From assembly GCA_934654835.1 (NCBI GenBank), contig CAKUGY010000006.1:1-64000 (forward strand): a DNA stretch of 64,000 bases, given 5' to 3'. This DNA comes from an uncultured Collinsella sp. GTDB taxonomy: Bacteria > Actinomycetota > Coriobacteriia > Coriobacteriales > Coriobacteriaceae. Under the pieces are notes generated by a model. It searched no databases and was not told the DNA's origin. It saw nothing but the letters and a program-made list of their open reading frames with translations. Below are positions 25,285-32,580 of the stretch, in pieces. The translations under genes were made by a program, and so were the position numbers. The stretch's first letter is position 1. Every line of letters begins with the position of its first letter.

Positions 25285-26160
25285 GTGTCCGATCGTCCCA
25301 AGGCGTCTGCTCCCAAGGCGCCTGCCGCCAAGAGCGGTGCCGCTGCGACTTCGTGGTTGGCCGGTTTTATCACTCGTGCCGCCGCGGGCATCGTCTACGC
25401 CGTCTTATTTATCCTTTGCCTGGTTCTTGGTATCGTTCCCACGGCCATCTTTGTCTCTGTCATGAGCGGCCTGTGCTGCTATGAGTTCTTCCGCATGACG
25501 AGGCTCGATGGCAAGGTGGCCAACGAGCGCTTGGGCATTATCGCCGCCGTGCTCTTTCCGCTTTCTGCCCTTGGCGATTCGCTGCTGCTGAATGCCCTGC
25601 TGTTTGCTCTGATGCTCGCGGTGGGTATTTGGTATGTCTGGTCGCCGCGCACTCGCATCTCGGACGTTGCCGTGACGCTTATGGGTCCCATCTACACCGG
25701 CTTTATGCTGTCAGCCATCGTGCTGCTGCGCGACGCCGTGCCTGGCTTTCCCGGTGCGCTGCTGTCGGTCGGTGTGTGTGCGTCCCTTTGGGTTTCCGAT
25801 TCGTTTGCCTATATCGTGGGCAGCCGCATCGGCCAGCACAAGATGGTCCCCAAGATCTCTCCCAAAAAGAGTTGGGAGGGCTTTATCGGCGGTATTCTGG
25901 GCTCGGTTTTGATCTGGCTCATCCTGTGGGCTACACACTTCTACAAGCTGAGCCTGCCGTATGCCCTTCTGTGCGGCGTTGTCGTGTCGATTCTGGGCGT
26001 TATCGGCGACCTTATCGAGTCGCGCATCAAGCGCGGCGTCGGTGTCAAGGATTCCGGTAACCTGATTCCGGGCCACGGTGGCATGCTCGATCGCAGTGAT
26101 TCGCTTATCTTTGGTTGCATTACTGCCCAGCTTCTGTTGATGGTCGGGGGCGTACTGTAA
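25285..26160 (+). CDS. cdsA: Phosphatidate cytidylyltransferase
   Basis: Makes CDP-diacylglycerol for phospholipid synthesis. The 291-residue polytopic membrane protein has about eight hydrophobic segments. The C-terminal CDP-DAG synthase signature GVKDSGNLIPGHGGMLDRSD is intact. GTG start follows GAGGAGG at the uppS end. The Ala/Lys-rich first ~25 residues are cytosolic. The stop overlaps the dxr ATG (TAATG). Confidence 0.95.
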   Translation: MSDRPKASAPKAPAAKSGAAATSWLAGFITRAAAGIVYAVLFILCLVLGIVPTAIFVSVMSGLCCYEFFRMTRLDGKVANERLGIIAAVLFPLSALGDSLLLNALLFALMLAVGIWYVWSPRTRISDVAVTLMGPIYTGFMLSAIVLLRDAVPGFPGALLSVGVCASLWVSDSFAYIVGSRIGQHKMVPKISPKKSWEGFIGGILGSVLIWLILWATHFYKLSLPYALLCGVVVSILGVIGDLIESRIKRGVGVKDSGNLIPGHGGMLDRSDSLIFGCITAQLLLMVGGVL

Positions 26161-27347
26161 TGGCGTTCCAGACGACGTATGGCCCCGATGGCCGTCTGCG
26201 CGTTGCTATTTTGGGCTGCACGGGTTCTATCGGTACCCAGGCGCTCGATGTGTGCCGTCAGCATGCCGATCGCCTGCAGGTGACGGCGCTCTCCGTTAAC
26301 TCCAGCACCTCCGAGCTCGTTGCGTTTGCTCGTGAGTTTTCGGTTCCGGCGGTTGCCGTGGCCGATGATGCTCATGGCGATGACGCCGTGCTGCAGGAGC
26401 TGCCGGAGGGCACTGAGCTCGGTATTGGCGCTCAGGCGGTTTGTGAACTTGCGCGTCGTGATGACGTCGACTGCGTGCTCGTGGCCATTGTGGGTGCGGC
26501 CGGTCTTGAGGCGAGCCATGCTGCCTTGACTTCGAATAAGCGCCTCGCCCTTGCCAATAAAGAATCGCTTGTCGTTGGCGGCGACCTGCTCATGCCTCTG
26601 GCGCAGCCGGGTCAGCTTATTCCGGTCGATTCCGAGCATTCTGCCATCTATCAGTGCTATTTGGGCGAGAATCCGCGCGAGGCTCATTGCATTTGGCTCA
26701 CTTGCTCGGGTGGTCCGTTCTTTGGCCGTACGCGCGACGAACTAGACCGCGTGACCCGCGCTGATGCCCTGGCGCACCCTACGTGGGCTATGGGCGCTAA
26801 GATCACCATCGACTCCGCCACCCTCATGAACAAGGGCCTAGAGCGCATCGAGGCCATGCATCTGTTTGGCTGCGATCTCGACTTCATCAACGTGGTTGTG
26901 CAGCGCCAGTCTAAGATTCACTCGATGGTCGAGTTCGCCGATGGCTCTGTGATGGCGCATCTCGGCGCCTCTGACATGCGTATTCCCATCCAGTTTGCGT
27001 TCTCGTATCCCGAGCGCTGGGATACGCCGGCGCCGCGTATCGATTTCCGCGAGCTGGGGCAGCTCACCTTTGATGCTGCCGACATGGATACGTTCCGTTG
27101 CCTCGCGCTCGCCGAGCGTGCCGGCAAGACGGGCGGTACTATGCCGTGCGTACTCAATGCCGCCAACGAGGTCGCCGTTGACGCCTTCCTGCATGATGCT
27201 TGCAGCTTTACCGATATCGACCGTATCGTGGAATCCTGCATGGACGCCCACGAGGTCCAGGCAGTTGTCTCGTTTGAGCAACTCGCCGATATCGATGCTT
27301 GGGCGCGTGAAAAGGCCGCGCAGGTGCTCGCTGCAACCCGCTCCTAA
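26160..27347 (+). CDS. dxr: 1-deoxy-D-xylulose 5-phosphate reductoisomerase
   Basis: Second enzyme of the MEP isoprenoid pathway (NADPH-dependent). The 395-residue protein has the dinucleotide motif ILGCTGSIGTQALDV, LANKESLVVGG, PVDSEHSAIYQCY and the SGGPF loop. ATG at 26160 overlaps the cdsA stop. Together with ispG further down the operon it shows that the organism uses the MEP route. Confidence 0.96.
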   Translation: MAFQTTYGPDGRLRVAILGCTGSIGTQALDVCRQHADRLQVTALSVNSSTSELVAFAREFSVPAVAVADDAHGDDAVLQELPEGTELGIGAQAVCELARRDDVDCVLVAIVGAAGLEASHAALTSNKRLALANKESLVVGGDLLMPLAQPGQLIPVDSEHSAIYQCYLGENPREAHCIWLTCSGGPFFGRTRDELDRVTRADALAHPTWAMGAKITIDSATLMNKGLERIEAMHLFGCDLDFINVVVQRQSKIHSMVEFADGSVMAHLGASDMRIPIQFAFSYPERWDTPAPRIDFRELGQLTFDAADMDTFRCLALAERAGKTGGTMPCVLNAANEVAVDAFLHDACSFTDIDRIVESCMDAHEVQAVVSFEQLADIDAWAREKAAQVLAATRS

Positions 27348-27371
27348 CCGTAAGGATTGCTTTTTCGTTTT

Positions 27372-28733
27372 ATGGATACCGTTCTGAGCGTTCTCTCATC
27401 GGTCTTTTGGGGCCTTCTGATGCTTTCTGTCCTCGTGTTCTTGCACGAGGGCGGTCACTTTCTGGCAGCGCGCGCATGCGGCGTACGCGTGACGGAGTTT
27501 TTCCTGGGCCTTCCGTGCCGTTTTGACATTCATCGCACATCGCGACGCATCGGCACCAAGTTTGGCGTGACCCCGCTGCTGTTGGGTGGTTATGCGGCCA
27601 TCTGCGGCATGGACCCGACTGATGTCTCGTGTGCTGACCGCGTGCTTGGGGCGATCTATCGCCATGGTCGCGTTTCGGTTGCTGACCTTTCTGCTGAGCT
27701 TGACCTGCCCGAGGAGGAAGTTCTGGAGGCCTGCGCCTTGCTCTTGGGCTGGGGCTCCATTGCGCCTTGGTATGAGGAAGGGGAGAGGCCCTCGCCCAGC
27801 TACTATCCCACCAAGTACCAGACGCTGCCGCGCGACGCGTCTGGCTACACCACCTTTGACGGACGCCGGTTCGATCGAGAGCATGCGACTGCCGAGGGCG
27901 ATGTGTGGGAGCTGCCGGTCAGCGAGTCCGAGTTCCTCGCGCAGGAGCGCTCGCATACCTATTTGGGCCAAGGGTTCCTCAAACGAGCCTTTATGCTGCT
28001 TGCCGGTATCCTCGTCAACATTTTGACAGGCTTCTTGTTGCTCATGAGCATCTATTCTATTGCCGGTGTTTCCGTACCGGTCGATAGCAACGTGATCGGT
28101 CAGGTCGACGAGGGCTCAATCGCCGCCAAGGCGGGTATCGAGGCCGGCGACGCGATTCTTTCAGTCGATGGCGTGTCCTGCTCTACCTGGATGGACGTGT
28201 ACGATGCCATCGGCGACGCTGCGGGCAAGGACGATATCGCCATTGAGTATGAGCGCGACGGTAAGCAGCATTCAACCTCGGTGGCGCTCAAAGAGGATGA
28301 GCGATTGGGTGTATATGCCCCCACGCAGGTGGTTCGTCTAGATCCCATCACGTCGGCTCGCCTGTCGTTCTCCTATGTCGCGCAGACGGCTGGGGGCGTT
28401 ATGCGCCTGCTGCAGCCGCAGCATACGATGGAGATTCTCGATCAGTCTACCTCCATTGTGGGTATCAGCGTCATGTCCTCGCAGGCGGCGGCTGCCGGCC
28501 CTGCAACGTTCTTGACGTTTGCTGCGCTCATCTCGTTCTCGTTGGGCTTTATGAACCTGCTTCCTATTCCTCCGCTCGATGGCGGCAAGCTGGTCATCGA
28601 GATCATTCAAAAGATCGCCGGTCGCGAGCTGCCGCTCAAGGTCCAGACGATCGTGAGCTATGTGGGCATCGCACTCTTTGCGCTGCTGTTCGTCTATATG
28701 CTTCGTTCCGACATCCTTCGATTTGTCCTGTAG
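27372..28733 (+). CDS. rseP: Site-2 protease RseP/RasP with inserted winged-helix-like segment
   Basis: Intramembrane zinc metalloprotease of regulated proteolysis. HEGGH sits in the first membrane helix (residues 25-29), a PDZ domain lies at about 235-320, and the second active-site motif is in MNLLPIPPLDGGK. Total is 453 residues. Between the first two core helices, residues ~86-190 form an unusual hydrophilic region. Residues ~88-135 (ADRVLGAIYRHGRVSVADL, then LPEEEVLEACALL) look like a winged helix-turn-helix. The ATG at 27372 is preferred to a TTG at 27357 that sits on top of the only AAGGA. Lies between dxr and ispG, the usual place. Confidence 0.93.
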   Translation: MDTVLSVLSSVFWGLLMLSVLVFLHEGGHFLAARACGVRVTEFFLGLPCRFDIHRTSRRIGTKFGVTPLLLGGYAAICGMDPTDVSCADRVLGAIYRHGRVSVADLSAELDLPEEEVLEACALLLGWGSIAPWYEEGERPSPSYYPTKYQTLPRDASGYTTFDGRRFDREHATAEGDVWELPVSESEFLAQERSHTYLGQGFLKRAFMLLAGILVNILTGFLLLMSIYSIAGVSVPVDSNVIGQVDEGSIAAKAGIEAGDAILSVDGVSCSTWMDVYDAIGDAAGKDDIAIEYERDGKQHSTSVALKEDERLGVYAPTQVVRLDPITSARLSFSYVAQTAGGVMRLLQPQHTMEILDQSTSIVGISVMSSQAAAAGPATFLTFAALISFSLGFMNLLPIPPLDGGKLVIEIIQKIAGRELPLKVQTIVSYVGIALFALLFVYMLRSDILRFVL

Positions 28734-28746
28734 GGGAGTGTTTGGA

Positions 28747-29829
28747 TTGTCTCTATCCCATCCTTTGCCTCGTGAGCTGACGCGTCCTGTGCATGTGGGC
28801 GGCGTGCAGATCGGTGGCGGCGCGCCGGTCGTGGTCCAGTCCATGACCTGCACCGATACCGCCGATGCCCAGGCAACGCTTGCACAGGTCAATGCGCTTG
28901 CCAAGGCGGGTTGCGATATCGTGCGCGTGAGTGTACCCACCGAGGCCGCGCTCGAGGGCTTTCGTGCCATCTGCGCCGAGTCTCCGGTGCCGATTGTCGC
29001 CGATATCCACTTTAACCATAAGCTCGCTATTGGCGCGGTTGAGGCCGGTGCGTCCAAACTGCGCATCAATCCCGGCAATATCGGCGATTGGGCCAAGGTC
29101 GACGCCGTGATCGACGCCGCGGGCGCCGCGGGCTGTGCGATTCGCATCGGCGTCAATGCCGGCTCGCTTGAGCAAGATATCGCTGAGCGCGACGACCTCA
29201 CGCAGCCCGAAAAACTCGTGATGTCGAGTGAGCGTTTCGTCAAGCATTTTGAAGACCGCGGTTTTACCAACATTGTGCTTTCGGCCAAGGCCCATAGCGT
29301 GCAAACGACGCTCGACACCTATCGCGCCCTGTCGCGCGAAATCCCCCATGTTCCGCTCCATCTGGGTGTGACCGAAGCCGGCACCAAGTTGCAGGGCACC
29401 ATCAAGAGCTCGGTGGGTCTTGGCATTCTGCTTTCCGAGGGCATCGGTGACACCATGCGTGTGTCGCTTACGGCCGATCCGGTCGAGGAGCCGCCGGTTG
29501 CCTGGGGCATTCTGCAGTCGCTGGGTCTACGTCGCCGTGGTCCCGAGATCGTCTCGTGCCCCACGTGTGCCCGCTGCCAGGTCAACCTGATTCCCATCGC
29601 CGAGGAGGTCACCGAGCGGCTCAAGAACTACTCCGCGCCGCTTTCGATTGCTGTGATGGGATGCGCGGTCAATGGCCCCGGCGAGGCCTCTGACGCCGAC
29701 TTGGGCGTTGCCTGCGGACGAGGTCAGGGCTTGCTCTTTTCGCACGGCCAGATCATTGGTAAAGTAGCTGAGGACCAAATTGTCGACGCGCTTATGGCCG
29801 AGGTCGACAAGCTTATTGAGGAGAAATAA
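28747..29829 (+). CDS. ispG: 4-hydroxy-3-methylbut-2-en-1-yl diphosphate synthase
   Basis: Iron-sulfur enzyme of the MEP pathway converting MEcPP to HMBPP. The 360-residue protein has VVVQSMTCTDTADAQAT, the barrel core, and cysteines in SCPTCARCQVNL and VMGCAVNGPGEASDAD that ligate the [4Fe-4S] cluster. Start TTG at 28747 has GGGGAGTG 6 bases upstream; upstream in-frame codons overlap rseP. It abuts proS with no gap. Confidence 0.95.
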   Translation: MSLSHPLPRELTRPVHVGGVQIGGGAPVVVQSMTCTDTADAQATLAQVNALAKAGCDIVRVSVPTEAALEGFRAICAESPVPIVADIHFNHKLAIGAVEAGASKLRINPGNIGDWAKVDAVIDAAGAAGCAIRIGVNAGSLEQDIAERDDLTQPEKLVMSSERFVKHFEDRGFTNIVLSAKAHSVQTTLDTYRALSREIPHVPLHLGVTEAGTKLQGTIKSSVGLGILLSEGIGDTMRVSLTADPVEEPPVAWGILQSLGLRRRGPEIVSCPTCARCQVNLIPIAEEVTERLKNYSAPLSIAVMGCAVNGPGEASDADLGVACGRGQGLLFSHGQIIGKVAEDQIVDALMAEVDKLIEEK

Positions 29830-31551
29830 ATGACTCGAGCAATGTATATGTCTAAGCTTTATGCGCCGACGCTCAAGGAGGATCCGGCCGACGCCGAGCT
29901 TGCAAGCCACCGCCTGCTGCTTCGTGCCGGCATGATCCGCAAGGAGGCCGCCGGCCTCTATTCCTACCTGCCGCTCGCTTGGCGCTCGATTCGCAAAATC
30001 GAGAACATCGTGCGCGACGAGATGGACGCCGCTGGCGCCCAGGAGCTTATGATGCCCATCATGGTCGATGCCGAGCTGTGGCGTGAGTCCGGTCGTATCG
30101 ACGCCTATGGCAAGGAGCTCGTGCGCTTTGATGACCGTCATGGCCGAGAGTTCGTCCTGGGCCCCACGCACGAGGAGACCGTCACCGCCCTGGTGCGCAA
30201 CGAGCTGCGCTCCTACAAGCAGCTGCCCATCAATCTGTATCACATCCAAGACAAGTTCCGTGACGAGTTCCGTCCCCGCTTTGGCCTGATGCGCGGTCGC
30301 GAGTTCATCATGAAGGACGCCTACAGCTTCTCCGCCACGCAGGAGAGCCTGCAGGAGGAGTACGACAAGATGAAGCAGGCCTACGCCAACATCTGCGAGC
30401 GCTGCTACATCAAGGCCCTGCCCGTTGTCGCCGATTCCGGCGAGATCGGCGGCGACACCTCTGTCGAGTTCATGGCGCTGGCCGAGGCTGGCGAGGCATC
30501 CCTGGTCTACTGCGACGATTGTGGCTTTGCCGCCGACGACGAGGCTGCAAGCACCAAGGTCGTCGTGACCGAGGGCCCCGGCGACGGTACGCTCACCAAG
30601 GTCGAGACTCCGGGTATGGGTACCATCGAGGCCGTTGCCAAGTTCTTCGGCTTCCCCGAGAACGGTACGCGTAAGTCCCTGGCTCTGATTGACGCCGAGG
30701 GTAAGCCGGTCGTTGCCATCGTTCCGGGCGACCATGAGCTCAACGACTGCAAGGCCGAGCATGTCTTTGGCAAGGGCTACCGCATGATGACCGACGAGGA
30801 GCTCCAGACCTACGGTCTGCACAAGGGCTTTATCGGACCGGTCAACCTGCCCGGGGGCATCCGTCTGGTGTGCGACGAGAGCCTGCGCGAGTCCAAGTCG
30901 TGGGCCTGCGGCGCCAACGAGGTCGATTATCACTTTACCGGCGCCTGCCCCGAGCGCGACTTTACCGTTGACGAGTGGGCCGACCTGGTCACCGTCGTCG
31001 CCGGCGATCCCTGCCCGCACTGCGGCAAGCCGCTTTCTGCTGCCCGCGGTATCGAGGTCTCCCAGGTGTTCCAGCTGGGCACCAAGTACTCCGAGGCCAT
31101 GGGTGCCACCTTTATGGACGAGGACGGCAAGGAGAAGCCGCTCATCATGGGTTGCTACGGCGTGGGCGTGTCCCGCTCGCTCGCTGCCGTCGTGGAGCAG
31201 CACAACGACGAGCACGGTATCGTCTGGCCGGTCTCCGTTGCTCCCTACGAGGTCGCGGTGATTCCGCTCGACCCCAAGAAGGAGGAGTGCGCCACCGTCT
31301 GCGACCAGATTGTTCAGGGTCTGTGCGCCGAGGGCATCGAGGTCGTCGTCGACGATCGCGACGAGCGTCCCGGCTTTAAGTTTGCCGATAACGACCTCAT
31401 GGGCTTCCCGTATCAGGTCGTTCTGGGCAAGCGTGGCCTTAAGAACGGCACCGTCGAGCTTAAGGACCGTGCCACGGGCGAGCGTGAGGATGTCGCGATC
31501 GATGAGGTCGTTGCCAGGGTCGCCGAGCTTGTGAAGGCAGCCCGCCGTTAA
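29830..31551 (+). CDS. proS: Prolyl-tRNA synthetase
   Basis: Class II aminoacyl-tRNA synthetase of the bacterial type. The 573-residue protein has motif 2 in LGPTHEETVTALVRNEL / RDEFRPRFGLMRGREF, the editing insertion domain at about residues 230-390, motif 3 GCYGVGVSRSLAAVVEQ and a C-terminal anticodon-binding domain. ATG immediately follows the ispG stop. Last gene of the pyrH-proS operon. Confidence 0.96.
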   Translation: MTRAMYMSKLYAPTLKEDPADAELASHRLLLRAGMIRKEAAGLYSYLPLAWRSIRKIENIVRDEMDAAGAQELMMPIMVDAELWRESGRIDAYGKELVRFDDRHGREFVLGPTHEETVTALVRNELRSYKQLPINLYHIQDKFRDEFRPRFGLMRGREFIMKDAYSFSATQESLQEEYDKMKQAYANICERCYIKALPVVADSGEIGGDTSVEFMALAEAGEASLVYCDDCGFAADDEAASTKVVVTEGPGDGTLTKVETPGMGTIEAVAKFFGFPENGTRKSLALIDAEGKPVVAIVPGDHELNDCKAEHVFGKGYRMMTDEELQTYGLHKGFIGPVNLPGGIRLVCDESLRESKSWACGANEVDYHFTGACPERDFTVDEWADLVTVVAGDPCPHCGKPLSAARGIEVSQVFQLGTKYSEAMGATFMDEDGKEKPLIMGCYGVGVSRSLAAVVEQHNDEHGIVWPVSVAPYEVAVIPLDPKKEECATVCDQIVQGLCAEGIEVVVDDRDERPGFKFADNDLMGFPYQVVLGKRGLKNGTVELKDRATGEREDVAIDEVVARVAELVKAARR

Positions 31552-31579
31552 TCGACGGCATTGCCAATAGCTGTATTGC

Positions 31580-31629
31580 GGGACAGACCCGCATTTCTCC
31601 GAATAGGGGAGATGCGGGGCTGTCCTTTT
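31580..31629 (+). terminator. Intrinsic terminator of proS, GGGACAGAC type
   Basis: A long stem of about 20 bp (GGACAGACCCGCAT with ATGCGGGGCTGTCC as core) with loop GAATA, then TTTTA. Its foot contains GGGACAGAC, also found in the RAYT element ends. Confidence 0.88.
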
Positions 31630-31653
31630 ATTCACCGATATGTTTAAAAGCTA

Positions 31654-31695
31654 AAAGGAAACCCCACAGCCCATGCGAGCTGCGGGGTTTCCTTT
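31654..31695 (-). terminator. Terminator downstream of the APH-like gene, likely bidirectional
   Basis: AAAGGAAACCCCACAGC pairs with GCTGCGGGGTTTCCTTT (one mismatch). On the minus strand it is followed by a T-rich stretch, so it ends the adhE/kinase transcript. It also backs up the proS terminator. Confidence 0.82.
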
Positions 31696-31727
31696 GTGCC
31701 TCCGATGCGAAATAAATCGCTCAGATA

Positions 31728-32492
31728 TTACTGATAATCGACGACGTCGATCCAGTTCTTAAGGAACTCATCGTTCACGTTGCGCTTGCGAGCGAGCTCG
31801 GAAGCGGCGACGATGCTCGTCCACTGACGCACGACCTGCATGGGCATGTCGGCGCGGTCGCAGTAGAGCTCCAGATAAGCCTCGGCCTGATCCTTGCTGT
31901 TGAGGGCAAAGAGCAGGTAGGTGGTGGCAACGTCGGCGGCAGGGGAGCCCTGGGTGGCGTGTGCCCAGTCGCACACGTAGAGCTGGCCGTCTTCACCGAC
32001 GATGACGTTGGAGGGGTTGAAGTCGCCGTGGCAGACCTTGAACTCCTTGGTCATGCCGTCCAGGCGCTCCTGAAGGTTGTAGCGCGTGGTGGCATTGAGC
32101 TGATCGAGGCTGTCGATCATGCGGGCGAACTTGTCGCGCTGACGGTTGAGCAGCGGGGAGGTGTAGCCGTGGATCTCGATCTGGAGGTCGACGAACATCT
32201 CGAGGTACTCACCGAAGCGCTGGGGCTCAGCAGTCATCTTCTCGGCGAGGGTGGTGCCCGGGACCTTCTCGGTCACAAGCGCCCAGCCGTTGGCGTTCTC
32301 GAGCTGGGAAACCTCGAGAGCCTTGGGGCTGCGGATGCCGCACTCATTGATGCGGGCAAGATTCAAAGCCTCGTTGAACACGTCGGAGACAGGCTTGGTC
32401 TCGTTGAAGACCTTGACGATCTTGTCGCCCAGGTCGTAAACGACCTTGTTGCCACGGCGGACGAGCTCGGTCTTGGAATCGGGTAGCAGCAT
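31728..32492 (-). CDS. APH-family small-molecule/protein kinase-like phosphotransferase
   Basis: Aminoglycoside-phosphotransferase-fold enzyme; substrate unknown. The 254-residue protein has an N-lobe with VVYDLGDKIVKVF (ATP-binding Lys) and a later Glu, EALNLA. The catalytic loop is VCHGDFNPSNVIV and the metal-binding Asp lies in LYVCDWAHA. ATG has AAAGGATG 7 bases upstream. It is 88 bases downstream of adhE on the same strand, separated by a strong hairpin without a T-run. The fold is sure, but no resistance role should be assumed: it resembles the broad family of metabolic kinases (choline, homoserine or similar). Confidence 0.8.
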   Translation of the reverse strand: MLLPDSKTELVRRGNKVVYDLGDKIVKVFNETKPVSDVFNEALNLARINECGIRSPKALEVSQLENANGWALVTEKVPGTTLAEKMTAEPQRFGEYLEMFVDLQIEIHGYTSPLLNRQRDKFARMIDSLDQLNATTRYNLQERLDGMTKEFKVCHGDFNPSNVIVGEDGQLYVCDWAHATQGSPAADVATTYLLFALNSKDQAEAYLELYCDRADMPMQVVRQWTSIVAASELARKRNVNDEFLKNWIDVVDYQ

Positions 32493-32524
32493 GGTTGCAT
32501 CCTTTCAACGATGCGATAGAAGCG

Positions 32525-32563
32525 ACGGCGGGGGTGTGTGAAACACCCGTGCACCCCCGCCGT
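32525..32563 (-). other. Strong hairpin between adhE and the kinase gene
   Basis: Perfect 12-bp stem ACGGCGGGGGTG/CACCCCCGCCGT with a 15-base loop. It has no T-run on either strand, so it may act as an mRNA stability element or partial terminator that lowers expression of the kinase relative to adhE. Confidence 0.6.
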
Positions 32564-32580
32564 TAAAAACCGTGCTAGAA

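Noticed and set aside
31728..32492. Aminoglycoside resistance gene
   Set aside because: The APH fold is shared by many metabolic kinases; context (adhE) and lack of mobile-element linkage to it do not support resistance.
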